The notes under the pieces were generated by a model. The model ran no database searches. It was not told where the DNA came from and saw only the letters and a list, made by a program, of their open reading frames with translations. 64,000 bases of DNA from an uncultured Duncaniella sp. (lineage in GTDB: Bacteria > Bacteroidota > Bacteroidia > Bacteroidales > Muribaculaceae), in assembly GCA_910577255.1 (NCBI GenBank), contig CAJTMH010000001.1, positions 769,942 to 833,941 on the forward strand, in the 5' to 3' direction. Of the stretch, positions 26,495 to 35,165 are shown piece by piece. Both the position numbers and the translations under genes were made by a program. Numbering within the stretch: the stretch's first letter is position 1; every line of letters starts with the position of its first letter.

Positions 26495-26733
26495 ATTGCT
26501 TATATATACATCATATAAACTGTTTACCACAAGTAAATATACTCTCCCCCTACCCGATTCCCTATTTAAGCGGGAGGCGGGGGAGCAGAGAGTGTCGGAT
26601 TCACTGCAACGATACAGAGGCTATTGGAGAGGCTGAGGAAGGGCCTATGCAAAGTTACGACACAATCAGCCGCTTTAGAGTGCGATAATGACGCATAGGG
26701 AGCGATAAAAATAACAAAATTATTACCGGGGGT

Positions 26734-26883
26734 GTCTCACAGTCTCATTTGTCTCATCTGTCTCATCTGTCTCATTTGTCTCATCCGTCTCATCTGTCTC
26801 ATCCGTCTCATTTGTCTCATCCGTCTCATTTGTCTCATCTGTCTCATTTGTCTCATCCGTCTCAAATGAGACAAAATGAGACA
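26734..26883. repeat. GTCTCATYY tandem array B
   Basis: After one irregular unit, thirteen 9-base units GTCTCA+TTT/TCT/TCC run without interruption from 26742 to 26858. The array then turns round through GTCTCAAATGAGAC into two inverted units (ATGAGAC, to 26883). This is the complement of array A's unit, with variation at the last two positions. It is directly next to the serB hairpin. Confidence 0.9.
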
Positions 26884-26915
26884 GCCGGGACACACTGATA
26901 GGTGCGACCCGGCTG
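26882..26915 (-). terminator. 3' hairpin after serB
   Basis: CAGCCGGG (26882-26889) pairs with CCCGGCTG (26908-26915), 18-base loop. On the minus strand it is followed at once by the repeat array (TCTCATTTTGTC). Confidence 0.6.
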
Positions 26916-26967
26916 GGTTATCGTCACAGGTGGCTCATGCTGAGTGAGCCGCCAATGTCACCACTGA

Positions 26968-28197
26968 TTATTTCTCGGTTATGAACGAGTCCTTGAAACC
27001 AAGGAAGTACAGCACTCCGTCAAGCCCGATGGTGGATATCGACTGGTCGGCTGTTGCCTTGACCTTTGGTTTGGCATGGAAAGCTATACCCAGACCCGCT
27101 GTGGCAAGCATAGGGAGGTCGTTGGCACCGTCGCCCACGGCGATGGTCTGGGCTATATTCACGTTCTCCACCTGGGCTATCAGCTTCAGGAGCTCTGCCT
27201 TACGGCGTCCATCGACAATCTCGCCGAGATAACGTCCGGTGAGCTTGCCGTCCACTATCTCAAGCTCATTGGCATACACGTAGTCAAACCCGAATCGGCG
27301 CTTAAGGTATTCACCAAAATATGTGAATCCGCCCGACAGGATGGCCGTCTTGTAGCCGGCGCGTTTCAGCACCTGCATCATTCGTCCCACACCCTCGGTG
27401 ATGGGCAGATTCTCGGCAATATCCTTCATCACGCTCTCGTCGAGCCCCTTGAGAAGGGCCACCCTCTCCTTGAAACTCTCGCAGAAGTCAATCTCGCCCC
27501 TCATGGCGCGTTCGGTTATCTCCTTGACCTTGTCGCCCACTCCGGCGCGCATGGCCAGCTCGTCGATAACCTCGGTCTCGATAAGGGTAGAGTCCATATC
27601 GAAGCATATCAGGCGGCGGCAGCGGCGGTAGATGGTGTCCTCCTGCATCGAGATGTCGAAGTCATCCTCCTGTGAGAGCTGCATGAACCGCGCCTGCATG
27701 GCGTGGGGGTCGGTAGGTGTACCGCGCACCGAGAACTCCACACACGACTTTGACTTGGGCTGCTCCTCCTCGCCCAGCGGCATACGTCCGGTGAGACGCT
27801 GGATGCCGTCGATATTCATCCCCTGGCGCGACAGCTCGGCGGTGACGTTGGCAATCTGCGTGGCTGTCAGGCGACGTCCGAGCAAGGTGATGATCCAACG
27901 GTTCTTTCCCTGCATCCCCACCCACTCTTCATACTCCTTTATGCTCACCGGCGAAAAGCGGATGGTGACGTTGAGCTCAGTGGCCTTGAAAAGCAGCTCC
28001 TTCATGATGTTGCCCGACACCTCTGAATTGGTCTTGATGAGGATGCCCAGCGAGAGGGTGTGATGGATGTCGGCCTGACCTATGTCCAGAATGCCGGCGT
28101 CATACTTGGCGAGGATGCCCGAGAGCGCCGAGGTGACACCCGGATGGTCCTGGCCCGAAATGTTGATGAGGATAAGTTCGAGATTACTTGAATCCAT
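26968..28197 (-). CDS. serB: Phosphoserine phosphatase SerB with N-terminal ACT domains
   Basis: 409 residues. The N-terminal half (about 1-180) has two ACT-like regulatory domains (first begins LELILINISGQDHPGVTSAL). The C-terminal half is a HAD phosphatase: DMDST at 200-204 with nucleophile Asp200 and acid/base Asp202, then AILSGGFTYF (motif II Ser) and VGDGANDLPML (motif III). It makes L-serine from phosphoserine, the last step of the phosphorylated serine pathway; ACT domains probably bind serine. A minus-strand TAAATTTG at 28235-28228 lies about 30 bases before the ATG. It is divergent from menB. Confidence 0.95.
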   Translation of the reverse strand: MDSSNLELILINISGQDHPGVTSALSGILAKYDAGILDIGQADIHHTLSLGILIKTNSEVSGNIMKELLFKATELNVTIRFSPVSIKEYEEWVGMQGKNRWIITLLGRRLTATQIANVTAELSRQGMNIDGIQRLTGRMPLGEEEQPKSKSCVEFSVRGTPTDPHAMQARFMQLSQEDDFDISMQEDTIYRRCRRLICFDMDSTLIETEVIDELAMRAGVGDKVKEITERAMRGEIDFCESFKERVALLKGLDESVMKDIAENLPITEGVGRMMQVLKRAGYKTAILSGGFTYFGEYLKRRFGFDYVYANELEIVDGKLTGRYLGEIVDGRRKAELLKLIAQVENVNIAQTIAVGDGANDLPMLATAGLGIAFHAKPKVKATADQSISTIGLDGVLYFLGFKDSFITEK

Positions 28198-28280
28198 TGG
28201 CGTTGGTTCTTGTCATTGTTATGGCTACAAATTTAAGCAACAAAAACGAGATTCTTGCCACCTCGCCGAAGATTTTTTCG

Positions 28281-28288
28281 TAATTTTG
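28281..28288 (+). promoter_or_regulatory. -7 element of the menB operon
   Basis: TAATTTTG, 31 bases before the menB ATG. A TTG lies 23 bases upstream (28255-28257), a little far for the usual spacing. Confidence 0.45.
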
Positions 28289-28318
28289 CGTCGGAAACCC
28301 CTAAATACACACCTCACC

Positions 28319-29140
28319 ATGCAAAGAGAATGGAAGAAAATAAAGGAGTATGACGACATACTTTTCGAGCAATACGGCAAAATAGCCAAGATAACCATCA
28401 ACCGCCCGCAGGTGTACAACGCCTTCCGTCCGCAGACCAACCGCGAGATGCTCGACGCGATGGCCTACTGCCGCGAGGCCTCCGACATAGGAGTGATAAT
28501 CCTCACCGGAGCCGGCGACAAAGCCTTCTGCTCAGGTGGCGACCAGAAAGTGAAGGGTATAGGAGGCTACATCGACGAGAACGGCGTGCCGCGTCTCAAT
28601 GTGCTCGACCTCCACAAGGCCATACGCTCCATCCCCAAACCGGTCATCGCCATGGTCAACGGCTACGCCATCGGCGGCGGCCACGTGCTCCACGTGGTGT
28701 GTGACCTCACCATCGCCTCCGAGAACGCCCGCTTCGGCCAGACCGGACCCAAGGTGGGAAGCTTCGACGCCGGATTCGGCTCAAGCTACCTGGCACGCTG
28801 CGTAGGACAGAAGAAAGCCCGCGAGATATGGTTCCTGTGCCGCCAGTACTCAGCCAAGGAGGCCGAGGAGATGGGAATGGTCAACAAGGTCGTCCCCTTT
28901 GACCGCCTCGAGGACGAGACTGTGGACTGGTGCGAGACCATCCTCAGCCGAAGCCCGATGGCCATCCGCATGATAAAACGCGCCCTCAACGCCGAGCTTG
29001 ACGGACAGCGGGGCATGATGGAATTTGCCGGCGACGCCACCCTCATGTACTATCTCATGGCCGAAGCCCAGGAGGGGAAGAACGCATTCCTTGAGAAACG
29101 CACCCCCGACTTCGACCAGTTCCCCAAATTCCCTGGCTGA
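28319..29140 (+). CDS. menB: 1,4-dihydroxy-2-naphthoyl-CoA synthase MenB
   Basis: 273 residues. The start at 28319 gives the family's N-terminus (MQREWKKIKEYDDI); the frame is open further upstream but that part covers the promoter. Crotonase fold: LTGAGDKAFCSGGDQ and NGYAIGGGHVLHVVCDLTIA build the oxyanion hole, and GQTGPKVGSFDAGFGSSYLA carries the MenB-specific Asp/Gly stretch. It closes the naphthoquinone ring of menaquinone from succinylbenzoyl-CoA. Its stop overlaps the menC start by one base (TGATG). First of three men genes here; menF and menD, its usual upstream partners, are not in the window. Confidence 0.95.
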   Translation: MQREWKKIKEYDDILFEQYGKIAKITINRPQVYNAFRPQTNREMLDAMAYCREASDIGVIILTGAGDKAFCSGGDQKVKGIGGYIDENGVPRLNVLDLHKAIRSIPKPVIAMVNGYAIGGGHVLHVVCDLTIASENARFGQTGPKVGSFDAGFGSSYLARCVGQKKAREIWFLCRQYSAKEAEEMGMVNKVVPFDRLEDETVDWCETILSRSPMAIRMIKRALNAELDGQRGMMEFAGDATLMYYLMAEAQEGKNAFLEKRTPDFDQFPKFPG

Positions 29141-30213
29141 TGCCCCGGTTGGATTCCACCGCGCAGCTCTGTGCCAGATGGTGCAGACACACCCTCCACT
29201 TCCGCTTCACGGCCATAACCTCGCGCGAACGCATGACCCGGAAGGACACATATTATATACAGCTCTTCGACCCCTCACGTCCCGAAGTCACAGGCCTCGG
29301 GGAGGCAGCCCTGTTCCCCGGACTGAGCCCCGACCCTCTCGACGGATATGAGGAGATGATGCAGCGCGTGTGTGCCGACCCTGCGCGGTTCCTGGCCGAC
29401 ACATCGCTCCTTGGGCCGTACTCATCAATACGCATGGGACTCGAGACGGCTGCCGCCGACCTCGCCAACGGAGGCTGCGGCCTCATACATCCCTCGCCGT
29501 GGAGCCGCGGGGAGACATCCATACGCATCAACGGCCTCGTCTGGATGGGCGACAAGGAAACCATGGCCTCACGCATAGACAGCAAACTCTCCGAGGGATT
29601 CACATGCATAAAAATCAAGATCGGGGGCATAGATTTCGGCCACGAGCTCGACCTGCTGCGCCACATACGCTCACTCGCACCCTCCGTTGAGCTGCGCCTC
29701 GACGCCAACGGCGCTTTCCCTCCCGGCCAAGCCCTCGAACGTCTCGAAGCCCTCTCCCACTTCGACATCCACTCCATAGAGCAGCCCATAGCCGCCGGAC
29801 AGTGGGACGAGATGGCCCGGATATGCCGTCTCTCCCCTATCCCCATAGCCCTCGACGAGGAGCTTATAGGACTCGACAACACTCCGGGACAAGGAGCCAT
29901 GCTCGACACCGTCCGACCGGCCTACATAATCCTAAAACCCACCCTCTGCGGCGGATTCGCAGGGGCCGACAGATGGATAAACCTCGCCCGGGAACGCGGC
30001 ATAGGCTGGTGGGCCACATCGGCACTCGAATCAAACGTGGGGCTCAACGCCATAGCCCAGTGGGTGGCCACACACCCCTCATCTCTCCCACAGGGCCTCG
30101 GCACCGGACAACTGTTCACCGACAACATCCCCTCGCCGCTGCGTCTCGTGGCCGACCGCCTCAGCCTCGACCCCGACACAGCGTGGGACATCCCTCAGCT
30201 GCCATGGAAATGA
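29140..30213 (+). CDS. menC: o-Succinylbenzoate synthase MenC
   Basis: 357 residues of the enolase superfamily. Catalytic residues are in order: Lys158/Lys160 in CIKIKIGG, metal ligands Asp188 (LDANGAF), Glu214 (SIEQPI) and Asp239 (LDEELIG), and Lys266 (LKPTL). It dehydrates SHCHC to o-succinylbenzoate in menaquinone synthesis. The start overlaps the menB stop and the end overlaps menE, so the three are translationally coupled. The first ~20 residues (PRLDSTAQLCARWCRH) are poorly typical; a somewhat later start is possible, but the TGATG overlap favours this one. Confidence 0.93.
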   Translation: MPRLDSTAQLCARWCRHTLHFRFTAITSRERMTRKDTYYIQLFDPSRPEVTGLGEAALFPGLSPDPLDGYEEMMQRVCADPARFLADTSLLGPYSSIRMGLETAAADLANGGCGLIHPSPWSRGETSIRINGLVWMGDKETMASRIDSKLSEGFTCIKIKIGGIDFGHELDLLRHIRSLAPSVELRLDANGAFPPGQALERLEALSHFDIHSIEQPIAAGQWDEMARICRLSPIPIALDEELIGLDNTPGQGAMLDTVRPAYIILKPTLCGGFAGADRWINLARERGIGWWATSALESNVGLNAIAQWVATHPSSLPQGLGTGQLFTDNIPSPLRLVADRLSLDPDTAWDIPQLPWK

Positions 30214-31166
30214 CCCTCACACCCCAGGCCGAAGCCTTCGTGGCCGAGTGGCGCTCACCCTCGCCATTCGTCACGGCCCACACATCCGGCTCCACAGGCA
30301 CACCCAAGGAGATACGGCTCCCCAAAGCCGACATGCGCGCTTCGGCACACGCCACCCTGCGCCACTTCGGCATCACATCCGACTCCCTGCTCCACCTGCC
30401 CCTCTCACCCTCCTACATAGCCGGCAAGATGCACATAGTGCGGGCCATCGAGGCCGGATGCAGCCTCATCACCGAGCCACCCTCCAACCATCCGCTCTCC
30501 ACACTCCCCGACGGTTTCGCCTCACGCATCGACCTGCTTCCGGTGGTCCCCTCGCAGATAGCCGGACTTCTCGCCTCGCCCCACCTCGGCCTCGTGGGCT
30601 CACTCATAATCGGAGGCGCCCCCCTCTCACCCGCCGACGAAGCCGCCGTCAACGCAGCCGGAGTCAACGCCTATGCCACCTACGGCATGACAGAGACATG
30701 CAGCCACGTGGCCCTGCGTCGCCTCGGCCACCCCTCGTTCACGGCACTCCCGGGATTCACATTCACCACCGACAGCCGAGGATGCCTCGTCATCACCACA
30801 GGCACCATGAGCTTCGGCAGGCTCGTCACCAACGACATAGTCGACCTCCTGTCGGACGACAGCTTCATCTGGCGGGGCCGATTCGACAACGTCATCAATT
30901 CAGCAGGCCTCAAAATCCATCCCGAGGAGCTCGAACGCCTCATAGCCCCGCACATCCCGCATGGCACACGCTTCTACGTCACCTCGCGCCAAAGCAGACG
31001 GTGGGGCCAGGAAGCTATCCTCGTCACCGACAACCCCTCGGTCACCAAAGCCATCCTCGACACCATCGAGCCAATCCTGCCGCCTCACACATGCCCCAAG
31101 GACGTGCTCACTGACAGGCAGATGGCCCTCACTTCCTCACAAAAGATAATACGCCGTCGCTTCTGA
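30204..31166 (+). CDS. menE: o-Succinylbenzoate-CoA ligase MenE (short form)
   Basis: 320 residues from ATG 30204; a second ATG at 30210 overlaps the menC stop as ATGA and is equally likely. The AMP/phosphate loop HTSGSTGTPKEI is at about 27-38; YGMTETCSHVALR is the adenylate-binding motif; GRFDNVINSAGLKIHPEELE is the hinge and C-terminal domain; the end SSQKIIRRRF supplies the catalytic Lys. It activates o-succinylbenzoate to the CoA ester that MenB uses. It is shorter than E. coli MenE because the N-terminal part of the large domain is reduced, as usual in Bacteroidetes. The frame stays open far upstream inside menC, which is a shadow. Confidence 0.92.
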   Translation: MEMTLTPQAEAFVAEWRSPSPFVTAHTSGSTGTPKEIRLPKADMRASAHATLRHFGITSDSLLHLPLSPSYIAGKMHIVRAIEAGCSLITEPPSNHPLSTLPDGFASRIDLLPVVPSQIAGLLASPHLGLVGSLIIGGAPLSPADEAAVNAAGVNAYATYGMTETCSHVALRRLGHPSFTALPGFTFTTDSRGCLVITTGTMSFGRLVTNDIVDLLSDDSFIWRGRFDNVINSAGLKIHPEELERLIAPHIPHGTRFYVTSRQSRRWGQEAILVTDNPSVTKAILDTIEPILPPHTCPKDVLTDRQMALTSSQKIIRRRF

Positions 31167-31255
31167 CCTGCGCGACCATGTGGCGCAAGCCAACTTTTCG
31201 GTCTCCTCCGGTGTTTTTAAAGGGTACTTAATGACAAAAGGCGAAATAAAATTCG

Positions 31256-31263
31256 TAACTTTG
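31256..31263 (+). promoter_or_regulatory. -7 element before the GT4 gene
   Basis: TAACTTTG, 62 bases before the chosen start. It overlaps an in-frame upstream ATG (31263), which therefore cannot be the start of this transcript's protein. Confidence 0.5.
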
Positions 31264-31325
31264 TGCATACTTCCTGTCTCCCTCATCCACATTGGCAACC
31301 CCCATTCACCCATTTTGACACAGAG

Positions 31326-32498
31326 ATGCCCGACAAAACCACATACGGCCTATTCAACGACAGCTTCCCACCGGTGCTCGACGGCGTGACCCTCACCGTG
31401 GAGAACTATTGCAAATGGCTCACCGCCAGCGGCCACAAAGTATGCGTGGTGACCCCATGGGCTCCGCAGTCACCCCCACATCCCGACTTCGAGATGTACC
31501 GCTATCTCTCCCTGCCCATTTACAACCGCCACCCCTACCGGTACGGCTACCCGCGCTTCGACCCTTTCATCTGGCGCAAACTGCGCCGGCAGCCATTCAG
31601 GATAGTACATGCCCACTGCCCATTCTCGTCAGGAAGACTCGCGGCCTACGCCTCGCGCTACCACGACATTCCTCTCGTCACCACGTTCCACTCCAAGTAC
31701 CGCACCGACCTCGAGCGCTCACTCCCCGCACCTATGGTGAGATACCAGATGAAACGGCTCCTCGACTTCTACAACGCCGCCACCGAAGTGTGGATACCTC
31801 AGGCTGCCGTCGAAGAGACTCTCAGGGAATACGGCTACCGTGGCAAAGTCACCGTCGTGGACAACGGCAATGACTTCGCCGAAGGGATAACCGACATCGA
31901 CGACTACAAACGCCTCTCACGCGAGACGCTCGGCATCCGCCCCTCCACACTCGTCCTCCTCTTCGTGGGCCAGCACATCCTCGAGAAAGGCATCGAAATC
32001 ATCATCCGGGCACTCGCCTCGCTCAAGGGAGTCGACTACCGGATGCACTTCATCGGCGTAGGATACGCCCTCGACGACATGCGCCGCCTCTCCGAGACCC
32101 TCGGCATAAGCGCCAACGTCACATTCCACGGCTCGATACTCGACCGCGAGACCCTCCGCCGCTACTATGCCGCAGCCGACCTCTTCCTCTTCCCTTCATT
32201 CTACGACAACGCCCCTCTCGTGGTGCGCGAAGCAGCCGCCATGCAAACCCCGGCCATACTCCCCGAAGGCTCCACAGCCGCCGAGAGAATGCGCCACGCA
32301 CACAACGGCTTCCTCACACAACGCACCCCCCAGGCATACGCCGAAGCCATAACGGCCCTCGCAGCCGACCGCTCACTCATAACCACCGCCGGACGTGGCG
32401 CAAGAGCCACCCTCTCGCGCTCATGGCGCGACGTGATGGACGAAGTCATCAACCGCTACCGGGAAATAATAGAACGCCATGAAGCAGCCCGACACTAA
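31326..32498 (+). CDS. Glycosyltransferase family 4
   Basis: 390 residues, GT-B fold. N-terminal acceptor domain with YGLFNDSFPPVLDGVTLTVE (Gly-rich loop) and VHAHCPFSSGRLAAY; C-terminal donor domain with LFVGQHILEKGIEIIIRALA and FPSFYDNAPLVVREAAAMQT, the E-x7-E type signature of family 4. Enzymes of this shape move sugars to lipids or polysaccharides, for example mannosyl- or glucosyl-diacylglycerol synthases. The start at 31326 avoids the promoter. Its end overlaps the next gene (YbhN-like) by 20 bases, suggesting the two work together, perhaps in glycolipid synthesis and movement (inference). Confidence 0.88.
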   Translation: MPDKTTYGLFNDSFPPVLDGVTLTVENYCKWLTASGHKVCVVTPWAPQSPPHPDFEMYRYLSLPIYNRHPYRYGYPRFDPFIWRKLRRQPFRIVHAHCPFSSGRLAAYASRYHDIPLVTTFHSKYRTDLERSLPAPMVRYQMKRLLDFYNAATEVWIPQAAVEETLREYGYRGKVTVVDNGNDFAEGITDIDDYKRLSRETLGIRPSTLVLLFVGQHILEKGIEIIIRALASLKGVDYRMHFIGVGYALDDMRRLSETLGISANVTFHGSILDRETLRRYYAAADLFLFPSFYDNAPLVVREAAAMQTPAILPEGSTAAERMRHAHNGFLTQRTPQAYAEAITALAADRSLITTAGRGARATLSRSWRDVMDEVINRYREIIERHEAARH

Positions 32499-33591
32499 CC
32501 CCTCACCACAGCAACCCAGTCAGCAGACCCGCGACAACCGGCAGCTACTGAGCCTCGCATGGAAAATCTTCCTCCCCATAGCCATAGGGGCGGCAGTGGT
32601 GATATGGCTCTTCCACCGCGAATTCAACCCCCGGGTGTGGGAGACAATCCATTTCGACAACCGCGTCATAGGCTGCATAGCTCTGGCATGGGTCTTCATG
32701 ATCGGACGCGACTTCGGACTCAGCTGGCGATTCCGCACCCTCACCGACAGGCAGCTCACCTGGCTCCAGGCCATCAAAGTCAACATGCTCTGCGAATTCA
32801 CCTCATGCGTCACGCCATCAGCAGTCGGCGGGAGCGCACTCGGCATGGTATATCTCAACCGCGAAGGCATAGAGCTCGGACGAGCCACGACGCTCATGAT
32901 GACGACACTCTTCCTCGACGAACTTTTCTTCGTGGTATCGCTCCCGGTCATCATGCTCGCCATCCCCTACCGCGAACTCTTCGGATTCGGCCACTCAACA
33001 TTCACCATAGGGCTCGAATCAGTATTCTGGATAGTCTACTCCGTCATATTCCTCTGGACAGCCATCCTCTTCCTCGGCATCATAGTGCGCCCACACGGCA
33101 TCCACCGTGCCCTCAACTGGCTTTTCAGCCTCCGGTGGCTGCGCAGATGGCAGCACAGCGCCGACACCCTCGGACAAAACATGGAGGACACCGGCCGCGA
33201 ACTACGGCTACGCCCGCTGAGATGGTGGCTCGAGACATTCTGCGGCACAGCCCTCTCATGGTCGTCACGCTACCTCGTGGTCAATGCACTATTCCTCGGC
33301 TTCGCACCCTACGCCGACCAACTCATAGTGTTCGGCCGCCAGTTCGTGGTCTGGGTGGTCATGATGATAAGCCCCACACCGGGCAGCGCAGGTGTCAGCG
33401 AATGGCTCTTCACCACCTACTACGGCGACCTCATCCACAGCTCAGGCATAGCCCTCGTCATAGCCCTCTTCTGGCGCATCATCAGCTACTACGTCTACCT
33501 CATCATCGGCGCATGCATCATGCCATCGTGGATAAGGCAGGGCATCAGACTCTCTCGCCGGAAACGCTCCTCCATCTCCTCCGACACCTAA
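32479..33591 (+). CDS. YbhN/LPG-synthase-TM-like membrane protein
   Basis: 370 residues with about eight membrane spans. It matches the flippase-like membrane domain of the lysylphosphatidylglycerol synthase group (UPF0104): RDFGLSWRFRTLTDRQL, the conserved CEFTSCVTPSAVGGSALGMV after span 3, and SPTPGSAGVSEWLF near the end. No C-terminal lysyltransferase domain follows, so it does not make lysyl-lipid by itself. Possible roles are lipid or glycolipid movement across the inner membrane. It overlaps the GT4 gene by 20 bases and is followed by an NfeD-type gene 30 bases on, forming a small membrane-linked operon. Confidence 0.88.
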   Translation: MKQPDTNPSPQQPSQQTRDNRQLLSLAWKIFLPIAIGAAVVIWLFHREFNPRVWETIHFDNRVIGCIALAWVFMIGRDFGLSWRFRTLTDRQLTWLQAIKVNMLCEFTSCVTPSAVGGSALGMVYLNREGIELGRATTLMMTTLFLDELFFVVSLPVIMLAIPYRELFGFGHSTFTIGLESVFWIVYSVIFLWTAILFLGIIVRPHGIHRALNWLFSLRWLRRWQHSADTLGQNMEDTGRELRLRPLRWWLETFCGTALSWSSRYLVVNALFLGFAPYADQLIVFGRQFVVWVVMMISPTPGSAGVSEWLFTTYYGDLIHSSGIALVIALFWRIISYYVYLIIGACIMPSWIRQGIRLSRRKRSSISSDT

Positions 33592-33621
33592 ACCACTAAC
33601 CCATCCAAACCAATCATCACC

Positions 33622-34986
33622 ATGTACAGGTTACTTCTCTCAATCCTGATCCTCGCCATCACATCCATCAGCCCACAGGCCAAGGAAGCCTACATGCTCC
33701 GTCTCGACGACGAGATAGGCTCCCGGACATGGCGATACACACGTGAAGCGCTCAACCACGCCACCGAGCGCAACTCCGACCTCATCATAGTACACCTCAA
33801 CACCTACGGAGGCTCCGTGGTCCACGCCGACTCCATACGCACAGCCCTCCTCAACTATCCACGCCCGGTGGTGGCATTCGTCGACAACAATGCCGCCTCA
33901 GCAGGGGCACTCATAGCACTCGCCTGTGACTCAGTCTACATGCGCAGCGGGGCATCAATGGGAGCCGCCACGGTGGTCAACGGTGCCGACGGAGCAGCCA
34001 TGCCCGACAAGTACCAGTCATATATGAGAGCAATGATGCGGGCCACAGCCGAACACCACGGCCGCATAAACCACGGACCCGACTCCCTATCATGGCGACG
34101 CGACCCTCTCATAGCCGAAGCCATGGTCGACACACGCGTCATAGTCCCAGGACTCATCGACTCGACTAGAGTGCTCACATTCACAGCCGACGAGGCCATA
34201 CGCTGGCACTACGCCGACGGCAAAGCAGAATCGGTAAGCGAACTTCTCTCACACCTCGACGCCGCCGACTACACAGTGCAGGAATACCAGCCCACTTGGC
34301 TTGACCATCTCATAGGCTTCTTCACCAACCCCGCCGTGCAAGCCATCCTGATCATGATAATAGTAGGAGGCATATACATGGAGCTCCACTCTCCCGGAGT
34401 CGGCTTCCCCTCCGCCGCAGCCATCATAGCAGCAGTGCTGTACTTCCTGCCGCTCTACATCACAGGCATAGCCAGCAGCTGGATCATCCTCATCTTCGTG
34501 GCCGGAATCATCCTCATAGTCCTCGAGATGTTCGTGGTGCCGGGCTTCGGAGTCACTGGCATCACGGGTATAGCCTGCATCTGCGTAGCCATCATCCTCG
34601 GTCTCATCGAGTACTACACCTTCTCGCTCACCCATGTCGACAGCGGAGCCATCTGGTCGTCGGTGCTCACCTTCATAGTCGGCGTCATCCTCGCCATAGG
34701 GGCTGTATGGTACCTCACATCATCCCACGGCCCAAAATGGGTGCGCCGTCACATGGACCTCACACAGTCGCTCAAAGTCGAGGACGGCTTCATCGGAGTC
34801 GACATGTCGCCCACCTACTACATCGGCTTCGAAGGGACAGCCACCACCGACATGCGCCCTGCAGGCAAAGTGGAAATCGACGGCAAAATCCTCGATGCAG
34901 TGGCCATGTATGGCTTCATATACGCCGGCACACGCGTGAGGGTGGAGAAATACGAAAACGCCCAAATCTACGTGAAAGAAGTGTGA
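33622..34986 (+). CDS. NfeD-family membrane serine protease
   Basis: 454 residues. Signal peptide (about 1-20), ClpP-like protease domain (about 22-220) with a probable Ser-Lys dyad: Ser93 in NNAASAGALIALACD and Lys130 in PDKYQSYMRAMM. Then come membrane spans (about 235-370) and a C-terminal OB-fold NfeD domain (about 385-454: GFEGTATTDMRPAGKVEIDG). Full-length proteins of this kind are thought to act with stomatin/flotillin partners in membrane quality control. No stomatin gene is adjacent, although such partners are often next door. Last gene of the GT4-YbhN-NfeD group. Confidence 0.9.
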   Translation: MYRLLLSILILAITSISPQAKEAYMLRLDDEIGSRTWRYTREALNHATERNSDLIIVHLNTYGGSVVHADSIRTALLNYPRPVVAFVDNNAASAGALIALACDSVYMRSGASMGAATVVNGADGAAMPDKYQSYMRAMMRATAEHHGRINHGPDSLSWRRDPLIAEAMVDTRVIVPGLIDSTRVLTFTADEAIRWHYADGKAESVSELLSHLDAADYTVQEYQPTWLDHLIGFFTNPAVQAILIMIIVGGIYMELHSPGVGFPSAAAIIAAVLYFLPLYITGIASSWIILIFVAGIILIVLEMFVVPGFGVTGITGIACICVAIILGLIEYYTFSLTHVDSGAIWSSVLTFIVGVILAIGAVWYLTSSHGPKWVRRHMDLTQSLKVEDGFIGVDMSPTYYIGFEGTATTDMRPAGKVEIDGKILDAVAMYGFIYAGTRVRVEKYENAQIYVKEV

Positions 34987-35053
34987 GCCCTCACCTCCTC
35001 TCCCGCACTCCACTCCCATCATAACCCTATCCGGCATCCACACCCCGGAATAC

Positions 35054-35094
35054 AAAAAAAGGACACAGCCCCTCCCCGTCACCGGGGGTGGGCT
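35054..35094. terminator. Terminator between the NfeD gene and gdhA
   Basis: GC-rich hairpin (35067-35094, AGCCC...GGGCT ends) with seven A on its left (35054-35060), which read as a U-tract for the minus-strand gdhA transcript. On the plus side the tail is weaker. Confidence 0.75.
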
Positions 35095-35165
35095 GCACCT
35101 TTCTTTACACTAAAGAGAATGGTTATGAAGAATATTTATGGATTCTCAGAGCCATACCGGGAGAC

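Larger units (their letters stand above)
26411..26967. other. Gene-free region with hairpins and array B
   Basis: Contains the DUF4293 3' hairpin (26449-26494), a GC-rich imperfect stem (about 26543-26590), a minus-strand TAACTTTG (26657-26650) with no gene behind it, the 9-bp array B (26734-26883) and the serB 3' hairpin (26882-26915). No coding sequence is supported. Confidence 0.6.

Noticed and set aside
28082..28318. N-terminal extension of menB
   Set aside because: It runs over the divergent serB start and the menB promoter; the family N-terminus begins at 28319.
29802..30203. N-terminal extension of menE
   Set aside because: It lies wholly inside menC in another frame and has no AMP-ligase features.
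31263..31325. Earlier start of the GT4 gene
   Set aside because: The ATG overlaps the TAACTTTG promoter element, so it would not be on the transcript.
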